The position numbers and the translations under genes are program-made. The notes beneath the pieces are model-generated. The model worked only from the letters and a program-made list of their open reading frames with translations, was not told the DNA's origin and did no database searches. From Dugong dugon (taxonomy: Eukaryota; Chordata; Mammalia; Sirenia; Dugongidae): a stretch of 64,000 nt of DNA. The stretch lies in contig CM057465.1 of the NCBI GenBank assembly GCA_030035585.1, positions 2,827,501-2,891,500 on the forward strand, given 5' to 3'. Below are positions 1 to 10,651 of this stretch, in pieces; position 1 is the stretch's first letter; the number at the start of each line of letters is the position of its first letter.

Positions 1-312
1 CATCCATCTATCCACCCACACAACCAACCACCCATCCACCCATCCATCCATCCATCCACCCACACAACCATCCATCCATCCACCCATCCATCCATCCATC
101 CATCCATCCATCCATCCATCCATCCATCTATCCACCCACACAACCAACCACCCATCCACCCATCCATCCATCCATCCACCCACACAACCATCCATCCACC
201 CATCCATCCACCCACCCAACCATCCATCCATCCATCCATCCATCCATCCATCCATCCACCCACACAACCATCTATCCATCCATCCATCCATCCATCCATC
301 CATCCATCCACT
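1..312. repeat. (CATC)n microsatellite with higher-order structure
   Basis: Tandem CATC/CACC tetramers with interspersed ACACAACC motifs. Positions 1-78 are repeated identically at 121-198, so the array has a 120-bp higher-order unit. It begins at the window edge and may extend further left. Open frames here only read the tetramer. Confidence 0.95.
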
Positions 313-1338
313 CACTACTTACCTCCTGTGCACCCAGGACTATGCCAGCTCCAAGGATGCAATGGTTCCAGGAGACATGCCTCTCCTCCAACACCCTCAG
401 CAGCTCCATTGGGTAAGCCAGTGCCTGTCTGTCCCCAAGGATGTCCCCAGTGTCTGTCCTGACCCCAGAGATCCCATTGCCCCGTCCCATCCTCAGCAGC
501 CCTAGTGCTGGAAGCCCCAGTGTCTTCATGGTTGACTTGGTCAGACCCATGGATACACTGACTGCCCAACTCCTTCTGCCTTTTGCCATCCTCCCAGGCA
601 GGTTTACCTAGCACTTGCCCACCTAGTTTCTCCCAGGTCCCAGGACCCAGGAGAGAATGAAGCACTTGGCCCACCTTAGGGAGACTGCAGCTGCCTGTCC
701 TCATTCCATTAGTCACTGGTGCAGGTCAGGGGATTATTTACTCGAGGGGCCCAGTGCTGGACAGGACGATGAAATGAAGGAGGACCTGGGTCTGCCCTTC
801 CCAGCTGGATACCAGGGCAAGAGGCATGTCACCTGCCCAGCCTCCCTCCGGACCTTCAAAGTGGATGGTCTCTGTACCTGACCCTTGGGGTGTATGATAG
901 CCCTGGAAAGTGAGATACAAATGATTGCTTCACTGAAACCCGAGTTTGTTTCCCTGTGCTGCCCCGCCCAGCCAAACCTATACAGTTCCAGCCTGGAGAA
1001 CCGGGGCCAGGCTAGGTCTCAGGTGCACTCACTTCATGGGTTGCTGAGGTTGCTCTCAGTGCTCTCCTCCATGGGCTTTGGGTTTGGGAAGGCTGGTTTG
1101 GAGTCGGTTGGTATGGCAGTCACGGGCTTCGTGCTCTAGCTGTGTGACCGGGCTATAGCTACCCTCTCAGAACACAACTGTCTCACTGAGTGAAGGACCG
1201 AGTCCTTCCTCCTGCAACCTGGGGATGTAAGCAATTTCTGCTGTCCTTATGGCGGTGAGGCCACTGTTCATCATCCTGTATTGATCTAAAGTGACAGTCA
1301 CACAATCGGAACACAAAAACGTGTACTAATGATATGCT
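313..1338. other. Single-copy DNA, no gene recognised
   Basis: GC-moderate sequence with overlapping short frames on both strands (up to 133 codons at 315-716, minus). None shows a domain, a Kozak-type start with coding bias, or a recognisable exon boundary. I see no repeat family here. Confidence 0.5.
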
Positions 1339-1496
1339 GTTGTTGTTAGGTGCTGTCAAGTCTGTTCCAACTCATAGCGACCCTGTAGGACAGACTAGAG
1401 CTGCCCTATAGGGTTTCCAAGGAGTGGCTACTGGATTTGAACGGCTGACCTTTTGGTTAGTAGCCGAGCTCTTAACCACTGTGCCACCAGGGCTTC
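1339..1496 (-). repeat. AfroSINE, form A
   Basis: Read on the minus strand: a degraded tRNA-like head near 1496 ('gccctggtggcacagtgg'), box B-like segment, the 'ccctatagggcagctctag' body and an RTE-type tail ending in gttgttgtt-complement at 1340. Abuts another SINE. Confidence 0.9.
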
Positions 1497-1497
1497 A

Positions 1498-1684
1498 CTG
1501 TTTCTGTTAGGTGTTGTCAAGTTGACCCCAGCTCACAGCGAGCCCACATGTGTCAGAGTAGAACAGTGCTCCACAGAGTTTTCAGTGGCTGACTTTTCAG
1601 AAGCAGATTGACAAGGTGGACTTGAACCTCCAACCTTTCAGTTAGAAATGGAGTACATTAACCATTTGCAACAGCCACGGAGTC
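1498..1684 (-). repeat. AfroSINE, form B
   Basis: Minus-strand element with 'ggactccgtggctgttgcaa' head near 1684 and the 'agtggctgacttttcagaag' internal segment. It lies tail to head with the form A copy to its left, so two independent insertions at nearly the same point. Confidence 0.85.
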
Positions 1685-2620
1685 CTTTACGACATGCTAA
1701 GGTCACATATTGGGTGGTGTTCATTAGAAGGTGAGCACCAGGCATCTGGGGTGTTTCCTGGGTTGTTAGTACTGTTTATCCTCCAGCTTCTGGACATGCC
1801 TGATGCAGGAGGCCTCCTGTTGGGAGCTGCATGCCACGGAGCCAGGGCAGGGCCAGCCGGGCCTGCAGGACAGGTCTGTGCAGACGTGATGCTGCTCTGT
1901 GGCCTTGTCACTGCCAGGCGGGTGGCTCTGGCCTGCAGCTCTGAGTGTCAGGTGGTGAGTGCCCCAGCCTGGCCCAGTTGAGCCAGCTGGGGAACCTGGG
2001 ACATGGAAGCCAAGGCGAGTGCCCATATGGGTCCCTGTAACACCTTCTTAGCTGCACTCAGTGAGGCCCACAGTGCTCTAGGCCATCCGGCAAAGGGGAA
2101 AGAACAGGAGCCTCGTGGTCCAGGCCAGCAGGCTGGGGTGGTGAGTAGGCAGAGGTTAGCTCTGGGGCTGTGGCCCGCTGCAGGGGTGGGGCTCTCCTCT
2201 CAGCCTTGATCCTGGGGTATCGATTCACCTGCAAGGCCAGGCCCTGATGCTCCATCAGGAAATGCCTCAGAGATGCCTCACCCACCCATGGAGATAGGGG
2301 GTCCCTCTGCCCCACCTAGCCCTGGACTGATGCCTCACTCCCTGGGAGCCGGGGTGAGCCCCTAGACCCTGTTAAGTGCCGGCTCCAGGTTGGGAATTGC
2401 TTCAAGGTTGGAAGAAGATAAAAACCTTGGCAAGACTCAGACAGGCTGCCCCAGGATCTCCTACCTGATGGGAGACTGGTGCACACCTGTCTTGGTAGAT
2501 GCCGCTCACTCAAGCTTGAACAGAGACCCAGACCCAGCGCTGGGGGTGGGAGCCCAGGGATGGACAAAGGGTCTCCAGGGCAGCTTTGGGGTGGCCCTGG
2601 AGGGAGAGTGGCTTTCACAA
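1685..2620. other. GC-rich single-copy DNA, no gene recognised
   Basis: Contains overlapping open frames of 60-105 codons on both strands (e.g. 2316-2633 minus). This pattern is typical of stop-poor GC-rich noncoding DNA. No domain or splice-bounded exon is recognisable. Confidence 0.45.
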
Positions 2621-2621
2621 G

Positions 2622-2842
2622 GTTCAGGTACAAAGTCAGGGCTCAGGAGTAAATCCAGGGCTCAGGTATAAAGGCTCAGGGCTCAGGTATAAAATCAGAG
2701 CTAAGGTATGGAGTCAGGGCACAAATATAAGGTCAAGGCTCAGGTATGGAGTCAGGATTCAGGTACAGAGTCAGGGCTGAGGTATGGAGTCAGGGCTGAG
2801 GTATGGAGTCAGGGCTCATGTATGGAGTCAGGGCTCAGGTAG
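2622..2842. repeat. 19-bp minisatellite
   Basis: About eleven imperfect copies of a 19-bp unit close to 'gggctgaggtatggagtca'. The 3' copies (about 2775-2842) are nearly identical and the 5' copies are degenerate with small indels, suggesting recent expansion at the right end. Confidence 0.9.
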
Positions 2843-3793
2843 ACACCCAGGACATTACAAATCATGAAGTGCCCAGAGAATGGCCTGAGTAAACATAGAC
2901 AGCATGGCTGAGCTCTTGGTGGGCCCCAGGAAGTGCAGGGAAAGGTGGCCTCATGGTGGGAAGGAAAAGTGTGCACAGAAGCAGACCAGGTGAGGGAGGA
3001 GGAGCCCACGAACACCTGGTGGATCATAACACTGCAGAGCAGTCCTCAGGGTCACACCTTGTGATGGGGTGGCCATGACTCAATCCTGTCCATGGAGTGG
3101 CTAGCCGGCCATGGGTCTGCAGGTGCAGGGTGCAGGCCATGGGGTGGCCTGTGAGGAGTTGGTGGAGGAATGTGGGGTGGGCCCACAGGGGAGGATGCCG
3201 ATTTGCAGGGCCCATCTACCCAGCAGTTCTCAGCTGGACATCACTCCACCCCCAGGGGACACTGGCAGGGTCTGTAGACATTTTGGTGGTCAAAAAGACT
3301 GGGGGGCAGGTGTTGCTGGCATTGAGAGGTGGAGGCCAGGGACTCTGCTCAACACCCCATAACTCACAGCCCAGCCCCTACCACACAACCGAGAATGACC
3401 TATCCCCAGTGTCTGAGGTTCCAGGTGGAGAAACAAAACAGGCTCCAGACCTCGGGATGGGGGGGTGGGGGCACAAGGATAGCAACAAGCTGGCCTTTGT
3501 TATGTAGGTTTGTGTTTGTGACACTGGGGTGTGTGGACTCCGGGAAGTGAATGGCAGGCACCAGGCCATGCCCAGAGGTCCCAGGATAGCGTACAGCAGC
3601 TGTTATCAGTTCTACCAACAGATCCAAGGTGGACCTCACAGTCACTTGACTGAGTTACGGAAGATGCACCATTTACACATGATTTCAAGAAGAAGGGATC
3701 TGCTCCAAAGTAGCTCTTTGCTGCAAGTCTATGCCCAGGTGCCCCCCACCCCCTGGATTTCCCACAATCCCTCCTTCTCTGCCAATGGAGGGT
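2843..3793. other. Single-copy DNA, no gene recognised
   Basis: The longest frame is 136 codons at 3097-3507 plus, overlapped by two other frames and by minus-strand frames. No domain is visible, and I find no repeat family or regulatory block I could defend. Confidence 0.4.
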
Positions 3794-4210
3794 GTTATGG
3801 ATTGACTTGTGGCCCCCAAAAGACACGATGAGGTCCTAACCCTGGTATCTGTGAACATAACACTGTTTGGAAATAGGGTCTTTGCAGATATTATCAGCTG
3901 GGTTTACAGGAGGTCATATTGGAATTGGGTGGGTCTTATCCAACCTGAGGGGTATCTTATAAAAGAGAAGAGACAGGGAAATGGAGGAAGGATGCCATGA
4001 GAAACTGCGCTATAAACTAAGGAACAGTTGGGGCCACCAGAAGCTGGGAGAGAGGCAGGAACAGATTCTCCCTCTGAGTCTCAGAAGGAATCAACACAGC
4101 CGACATCCTGATCTGGACTCGCAGCCTCCAGACGTGAGAAAATGAATGTCTGTACACTAAAGCCACCCTGTCTGTGGTACTCTGTTACAACAGCCACAGG
4201 AAACTAAGAC
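3794..4210 (+). mobile_element. Solitary MaLR LTR (MLT1D-like)
   Basis: Begins 'tgttatggattgacttgtgg' and carries 'tttggaaatagggtctttgc', 'cagcctccagacgtgagaaa' and an end like 'gttacaacagccacaggaaa ctaagac'. These are the landmarks of an MLT1-type ERVL-MaLR LTR in sense orientation. No internal region lies beside it, so it is a solo LTR. Confidence 0.85.
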
Positions 4211-5140
4211 GGGGGTTCCTTTGCAAAGATGGAGAAGGGCTGGCATAAGGTGGGGTTTCTGCCCTCAGGCACTGAAGACCTGGGCGGGGGGCAGCAGAGA
4301 GTGGGAGCTGTTTTGTAATGTGATAAATGCAGGGAAGAAGCGCCCAGACAGGGCAGGCCCGGGCGGGGCCAAGGAGGCCGTGACCAGCTCACCTGGCTCT
4401 GGACAAGTTCTGCGCTGGCTGCACTGTGGGGACTGATGGAGCAGGCCAGCCCTGGGGGTTCACACGTCGGATGAGGGAGGCTGATGAGCAGGAACCAGCA
4501 AGGAGAGGTTGCAGGCGTGGGCGTGGAATGAGTATCCAATGTCTTCCCACAGAAGCTCAGCAAACACCACCGCGCGGGCGCCCAGGGACGGCGGTTATGG
4601 ATGAGGCTGCACTGCCGCCTCTGTCCCACGCAGACCTGTTGTGTTCTTCGGGGACTGTGGTGATGCATTAGCCTCACAATCCCTTGAGAGTCCCTAGAAG
4701 AGAGACAGCAGTGCCGTTTGTGAGCATCAGTTAAACAGCAGGAGGATGCGACACCACGCAAATGATATCTGTTTTACTCCTAAAAGCCACTTTTGAAAGC
4801 GCATGATGGATTTATGTGCTTCACTGGAAGATGTCAATAAGGCGTTTTGGCAGAGGCTTGTGGAGATGTGGAGCTGAAGGTGTCAGATCCCTGGTGGGCC
4901 TGATGGCTTGTTTGTTCTCCAGTAAAGATGGGCCTATCTTTCATTAACGCCAAGGATAAGAGAGGCAGGGGTATTTTACCACGCCACACAAATTCAAAGC
5001 CCTGAATGATGCCATTCTTCCCCCTGGCAGGGAATACCTCACCCTTGCGAGAAAGCTGCTCCTTTCCCTGCCGGGTGCAACGTGCAGCCCTGGGTCTGGA
5101 ACAGACGGACATGACGGTGGCACAGAATAGGACATTATTT
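4211..5140. other. Single-copy DNA, no gene recognised
   Basis: Contains a 185-codon minus frame (4204-4761) that begins inside the LTR boundary and shows no domain, and a 121-codon minus frame at 4834-5199 running into an L1. Both are best treated as chance frames. Confidence 0.4.
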
Positions 5141-5144
5141 CTCT

Positions 5145-5857
5145 TTCTTTTAAAGTTTAGTTTATCGTGGTAAAGAGTATATAGCATGAGAATTGCCATT
5201 TTAACCTTTTTAAGTGTACGATTTAATGGTGTTAATTACGTTCATACCACTGTGCAAACAGTACGCGTTTCCAAAACTTTTTCATCACCCAAAACAGAAA
5301 TCCCATTTCCATTAAGCAATAACTCCCCCACACTCCCGCTCCCTCAGCCCCTGGTAACCACTAATCTTGCTGTGTCTATGCATTTGCCTACTAGTATAAG
5401 GAGCCCTGGTGGCAGAACTGTCAAGTGCTTGGCTGCTAACCAAAAGACTGGCAGTTCAAACCCAACCAGTGGCTCCGAAAGACAAAGACCAGCCAGTCTG
5501 CTCCTGCAAAGATTACAGCTTGAGAAAACCATATAGGGCAGTTCTACTCAGTCCCATGGGGTCACTATGAGTTGAAATTGACTTGACCACAAACAACAAC
5601 AACAAAACGGGTGTTTCATATAAGTGGAATCATTCATTATGTGACCTTTTGTGTCTGGCTTCTTTCACTCGGCATAATGTTTTCAAGATTCGTCCATGTC
5701 ACAGCGTGTGTCAGAACTTCATTTTTCTTTATGAACAGCTAATACTCCATCGTCTAGATGGACCACATTTTGTTTATCCATTCATCAGCTGATGGACACC
5801 TGGGTTGTTTCTGTCTTTTGGTGAATGTGAATAGCGCCGCAATGAACATTTGTGTAC
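5145..5857 (-). mobile_element. L1 LINE 3' fragment, split by a SINE
   Basis: Minus-strand L1 sequence: 'taaccactaatcttgctgtg', 'tatgcatttgcctac', then after a SINE 'atataagtggaatcattcat' and 'tttatccattcatcagctga'. This is the typical 3' region of old mammalian L1. It is interrupted at 5399-5587 and ends where an RTE fragment starts. Confidence 0.8.
5399..5587 (+). repeat. AfroSINE, form A, inside an L1
   Basis: Sense copy with head 'ggagccctggtggcagaact', box B-like 'cagttcaaaccc', body 'ggcagttctactcagtcc' and tail 'tatgagttgaaattgacttg' followed by an A-rich end. It splits the L1 and so is younger than it. Confidence 0.92.
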
Positions 5858-6215
5858 TACTGCTGTTGTTGGTAGTCGCTGTCTACAAGCTCCAATTTAT
5901 GGAGACCTTATGTACAACAGAGCAAAAGGTTCCACAGTCTTGGGCCGTGTTCATGATTACTGGTGTGTCTGAGTCTATTGTTGTGGCTGTTGTGTCAGTT
6001 CGTCTTATGGAGGGTTTCCCTTGTTTTCACTGATGCTCCACTGCACCAAATATGGCGCCCTTTTCTAGCAACTGGTCTTTCCTGATAACATCTTCAAAGT
6101 AAGTGAGCTGAAGACTCACCATCCTCGCTCCTAAGGAGCATTCTGGTTGTATTTCTTCTAAGATTGTTTATTCTTCTGGCAGTCCATGGTGTATTCAATT
6201 TTTGTACTAGAGGGT
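5858..6215 (-). mobile_element. RTE LINE (RTE1_LA-type) 3' fragment
   Basis: Complement of the RTE 3' end: 'gttgttggtagtcgctgtc' tail, 'gagcattctggttgtatttc' and 'ggcagtccatggtgtattca'. Strongly diverged and 5'-truncated, with only about 350 bp remaining. Confidence 0.85.
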
Positions 6216-6394
6216 CTATTTCTAAGCTCTGTGTAAGGCAGTACATTCATAAACGGACAAATGGGTCAGGAAGTCATGGTTATTATCAGCACCGAAGGGG
6301 AGATATTGAACAAGAGAAGGTGCTGAACATTTCTCTGTGTTGGCATATCCCTTAAATGCATTTTTTCTTTCTTTAAGTGCTTCAAAGACTGGCA

Positions 6395-6900
6395 GGACTG
6401 AATGCATTAGGAAGGCATCTCTGAACAAGGATTCTGTAGAAGAATCCTGGTCAAAAAGGGGAAAATGCAGAACATAATTTGAAATTCTCATGGAATCCAG
6501 ACTTCCTGGAGCCATGGAGGCTGGATGACCCCCAAAACTCTTACCCTGAGGAAATCTTTAAACCTTGAACCAAAACTATCCTTTGAAGTCATCTTTGAAT
6601 CAAATAATAGTTTAGCTTAATTAGAAAAGAATTTCTGCATGAAGCATTATACTCTTTTAAAGAATTATCTATATGTGATCAAATTGACAACAGCACTGAA
6701 AAGGATAGATGAGAAGCTTGGAGGTGGCAGTGAGTTTGTGTTAATAATGGTGAAATAGTTTGGAAAATGTTGTCGAGAAAGGTAGCACAACTTGAAGAGT
6801 GCAAGCAATGTTAATGAACTGTACATGTAGAAATGGTTAAAGTGGTGTATGTTATGTTGTGTAAGTTTTTACCAAAAAAAAAAAAAGATCAAAACAAAAC
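6395..6900 (+). mobile_element. L1 3' UTR with poly(A)
   Basis: AT-rich block containing 'gaaccaaaactatcctttga' and 'tacatgtagaaatggttaaa', ending in an A13 run at about 6873-6886. It aligns by eye with the block at 42240-42685, so both are copies of one L1 3' UTR family, in sense. Confidence 0.7.
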
Positions 6901-8182
6901 AAGAAGAAAGCGTCTTTGGTTGTTGAACCATCTTTCCACATGCTGTATCCTCGGTCGCCCTTCACCTCCATCACTCCTCCTTGGAGCAGGCACCTGGACC
7001 CACTCCCTGCTGCCGCCCACTCTCCCCTCTGGCAGATTCGCTCTTCTCTTGGCACTCCTGCTGTGACGCACAAGTCAATCCCTCATTCGGGGCCTTCAGA
7101 CTGGGCTACAGTCTGAAGGCCCCGGAGGCCGGGCACTTTGTGTTCTGCTCACACCCACTTGCCTGGCATAGAAGATGGTGCTCCCAGCTGGTGCTCTCCA
7201 AGTCTTTGCTGAAAGGATTCTCTTGAGTGTAAAGCAGGGGAGGCGGTCACAGCCCTCCTCTGGGCTCCATGGTTTGCAGGCAGCGCAGCTGCAGTGAGTC
7301 TCTGCCCCTTTGGGTTCTGGTGTTTAGGGTGTGTCCACTCTGGGATGGGATGGGTGCAGGGTCTGGGAGCACAGCAGGGAGAAACCAGACAAAGACCTTC
7401 ACCTTGTGTATCTAGACCTTGGTGTGGGGAGATGATGGGCGTGGAGAGTCCTCAGTCACTCTTCACTAACCATCCACCAGGCCCAACGCCAGGCTCAGAT
7501 GCTCAGGACCTGCTGCTGCCCGATGGGATCTTGGATGGCACCTCCCTGTCCTTTGCACACCCAGTCCCAGGCTGCACTGGAAAGGGTCCTCATGCTGTCT
7601 CTGGTCGTGGGCCACAGATGCCATTACCACTCTCTCTTTACTCTGCTTTGGATTTTATAAACTTCCTACAAACAGCATGATTTACTTGTGTAATTAGATC
7701 AGGAAATGTGACTCGTGCCAAAGAGCAAATCTAACCAGGATCCTGAGCGAGCTGTCGGAGCCCAGGTGGAGGTGAGTGCCTGGCCACTGCAGGCCTGGGA
7801 CTTGGCCTAGTTGCCGACACAGAGCCCTTGCTGGAGAGGACTCGGCAACTAGTCACCCACTTACAGCCAAGTTCCCTGAATATATCTCTGAGTGCAAGGT
7901 TACAAACCCGGTTCTGCAGACTAAAAGAATGGACTAAGAGGGGCCCCTTAAAGGCCAGTCTCCCAGCTGGTTTGTGAGGCACCTTCATCTGTCCAGCTTC
8001 ACGAAGCAGAGCTGGGCACCCAGCCATCTTCTTGGGGAGCTGGAGGGGTGAAAGGCCATCTTTCCTTGGGCTGTGCCGAGGGTGGGGGCATCCTCTCAAA
8101 AAGTTCACTCCCAGTAATGGATTCAGTTCTATTCTTGAACCATATCCCTAAAAAGTACTTAGCAGAATTTGTGAAAGTATTG
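6901..8182. other. Single-copy DNA with a perfect hairpin, no gene recognised
   Basis: GC-rich, with overlapping short frames on both strands and no domain. The notable element is the 15-bp hairpin at 7088-7124, listed separately. The segment ends at the 5' truncation of an RTE copy. Confidence 0.4.
7088..7124. other. Perfect 15-bp stem, 7-nt loop hairpin
   Basis: Arm cggggccttcagact (7088-7102), loop gggctac, and the exact reverse complement at 7110-7124. The stem can extend by a G-T and a T-A pair. Too short for an ordinary microRNA precursor. Function unknown. Confidence 0.6.
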
Positions 8183-9324
8183 ATTGAAGCTGGATTAAGA
8201 AGAGGGTATGGAAGGAGGGATATAATTTCTAATGTCAGATGGATCCTGGCTGAAAGCAGAGAATACCATAAAGGTGTTTACTTGTGTTTTATTGACTATG
8301 CAAGGATCATAACAAATTATAGATAACATTGTGAAGAACAGGAATTCCGGGACACTTAATTGTGTTCATAAGGAACTTGTATTTAGATCAAAAGACAGTC
8401 TTTGAAACAGAACAAGTTGATACTGCATGGCTTAAATTCAGGAAAGGTGTGCATCAGGGTTGCATCCTTTCACCGTACTTATTCAATCTGTATGCTGAGC
8501 AAATAATCTGAGGAACTGGACTATATGAAGAAGAACGGGGCATCAGGATTGGAGGAGAGTTCATTAACAACCTGCAATATGCAGCTGAAACAACATTGCT
8601 TGCTGAAAGTGAAGAGGACGTGAAGCACTTACTGATGAAGATCAAAGACCACAGCCTTCAGTATGGATTACACCTCCTCACAAAAATCCTCACAACTGAA
8701 CCAATAAGCAACTTCATGATAAAAGGAGACAAAGTTATCAAAGATTTCATTTTACTTGGATTCACGATTAATGCCCATGGAAGCAGCAGTCAAGAAATCA
8801 AACAACGCATTGCATTGGGCAAATCCGATGCAAAAGATCTCCTTAAAGTTAAAAAGCAAAGATGTCACTGTAAGGAATAAGGTGCCCCTGACCCAAGCCA
8901 TAATGTTTTTAATCACCTCATATGCATGCAAAAGCTGGAAAATGAATAAAGAAGACCAAAGAATTGATGGCTTTGAATTATGGTGTTGACAAAAAATATT
9001 GAATGTACTATGGGCTGTCAGAAGAACAAACAAGTCTGTCTTTGAAGAAGTACAGCCAGAGTGCTCTTTGGAAGTGAGAATGGTGAGATTTCCTCTCACA
9101 TACTTTGGACGTGTTATCAGGAGGGACCAGTGCTTAGAGGAGAACATCATGCTTGGTAAAGCAGAGGGCCAGAGAAAAAGAGGAAGACTCTCAAGGATAT
9201 GAATCGACACAGTGGCTGCAACAATGGACTCAAACATAGCAACGATTGTAAGGATGGCACAGGACCGGGCAGTAATGTGTACTGTTGTACATAGTGTTGC
9301 TATGAGTTGGAACCGACTCAATGG
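8183..9324 (+). mobile_element. RTE LINE, 5'-truncated, inactive
   Basis: Sense copy starting inside the reverse transcriptase and running to the 3' tail at 9324. The segment matching 'Y-A-D-D-T-T' in the copy at 14 kb reads Y-A-A-E-T-T here (about 8577-8594), so the catalytic aspartates are lost. Several frameshifts break the frame. The 3' boundary coincides exactly with the start of a perfect inverted repeat. Confidence 0.9.
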
Positions 9325-9415
9325 CACTGAACACATCATCCTCTTCCAAAGTAAGTCCTTCCCATGTATGCCCAGCCAGGGAACACCCAGATTCCCAGTC
9401 CAGAGGTCAGGCTGT
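9325..9415 (+). repeat. Inverted repeat, left arm (91 bp, perfect)
   Basis: Exact reverse complement of 9861-9951 over all 91 bases, checked base by base. It starts at the base where the RTE tail stops matching its consensus ('atggcac' then divergence). Spacer 445 bp. Confidence 0.97.
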
Positions 9416-10133
9416 TTTTGAGGTGGATTCACCAGTATTCACGTGAACAGTCATACGTAAGGAGGTACAGGTGAAGACACTCCATTCATTGGGATGGATG
9501 CTGCAGGTTCTTCCCTATGTGAAGACAATGGCTGTAGCTTGTTGAACACCTACAATGTGAGTACAGTTTCAGGTTCATCATACATGTAGGCTACTGAATC
9601 CTGAGAAGGATATCTGATGAGCCCCCTCTGCAGGTGAAGAACAGGAAAGGAAGCATGGGGATGTGGCATACCTTGCCCAATGCAGTACATGGTGGGTGCC
9701 ATTGCACAGACCAGAGGAAGAGCAATGGTGGCCTGTGGTAGGGAGATAGTGGACATGGTATGGAGGGGCTGGACAAGTGTGGAGTTCACTGACAAAGCAC
9801 CAGTGATAGTAACTGGAGAGGGAGATGAAGGAGTAGGGGAGTAGGGTGGAGTAAGTGTTGACAGCCTGACCTCTGGACTGGGAATCTGGGTGTTCCCTGG
9901 CTGGGCATACATGGGAAGGACTTACTTTGGAAGAGGATGATGTGTTCAGTGGATGGTGGGCTTCAGGCATTAGGATATCCAGGTGTCACCACCTGCCACC
10001 TTGAGGTGCTGACACTGAAAGCTCATGGAACTCTCTCATGAGGTGGAGATTTGGGGCTGCTCCTGAGTGCTGGTCATTGACAATATGAGGGTTAATGAGC
10101 TCATCCAAGAAGAAAAGGTGGGTGCCAGGTGTC
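9416..10133 (-). pseudogene. Possible decayed coding fragment, unknown origin
   Basis: A minus-strand frame of 120 codons (9912-9550) is Pro/Ser/Thr-rich in its first half and ends in an acidic segment (YDEPETVLTL). Upstream on the same strand, another frame (about 10132-9998) is also open before a TGA, and a frame change lies between the two. That could be a broken gene or retrocopy cut by the LTR at 10134-10651. I do not recognise the protein. It may equally be a chance frame, and a second 130-codon frame overlaps it. Confidence 0.25.
9861..9951 (-). repeat. Inverted repeat, right arm (91 bp, perfect)
   Basis: Reverse complement of 9325-9415. Flanked by apparently single-copy DNA on both sides with no RTE sequence next to it, so this is likely the older location of the 91-bp segment. 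Confidence 0.97.
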
Positions 10134-10651
10134 ATGGACTGAATTGTGTCCCCCCAAAATGTGTGTCAACTTGTCTAAGCCATGATTGCCAGTATTGTGT
10201 GATTGTCCACCATTTCGTCCTCTGATGTGATTTTCATATGTGTTGTAAATCTTACCTCTATGATGTAAATGAGGCAGGATTAGAGGCAGTTATGTTAATG
10301 AGGCAGGACTCAGTCTGCAGGATTAGGTTGTATCTTGAGTCAATGTCTTTTGAGATATACAAGAGATAATTGAGCAGAGACACAGGAGGACCTCATGGCA
10401 CCAAGAATGGAGAACCAGGAGGGGAACGCGTCTTTTGGACCCAGGTCCCTGCACTAAGAAGCTCCTAGACCAGGGGAAGATTGATGACTAGGACCTTCCC
10501 CCAGAGGAAACAGAGAGAGAAAGCCTTCCCCTGGAGCTGGCACCCTGAATTCAGTCTTCTAGCCTCCTAGACTGTGAGAGAGTAAATTTCTCTTTGTTAA
10601 AGACATCTACTTGTGATATTTCTGTTACAGCAGCACTAGATAAATAAGATA
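10134..10651 (+). mobile_element. Solitary MaLR-type LTR (afrotherian form)
   Basis: Starts 'tgtcatggactgaattgtgt' and ends after 'gagagtaaatttctctttgt' and 'ctgttacagcagcactagat'. It is flanked by ccagg on the left and cctgg on the right, a likely 5-bp target duplication with one change. The mid portion differs from MLT1D, so this is a different and possibly afrotherian-specific subfamily. Solo LTR. Confidence 0.85.

Noticed and set aside
3794-4210. Complete endogenous retrovirus
   Set aside because: Only single LTRs are present at this and the other LTR loci. No gag, pol or env sequence of retroviral type was recognised between any pair.
4204-4761. 185-codon minus frame as a gene
   Set aside because: Runs into an LTR boundary, has no domain, and is overlapped by plus-strand frames of similar quality.
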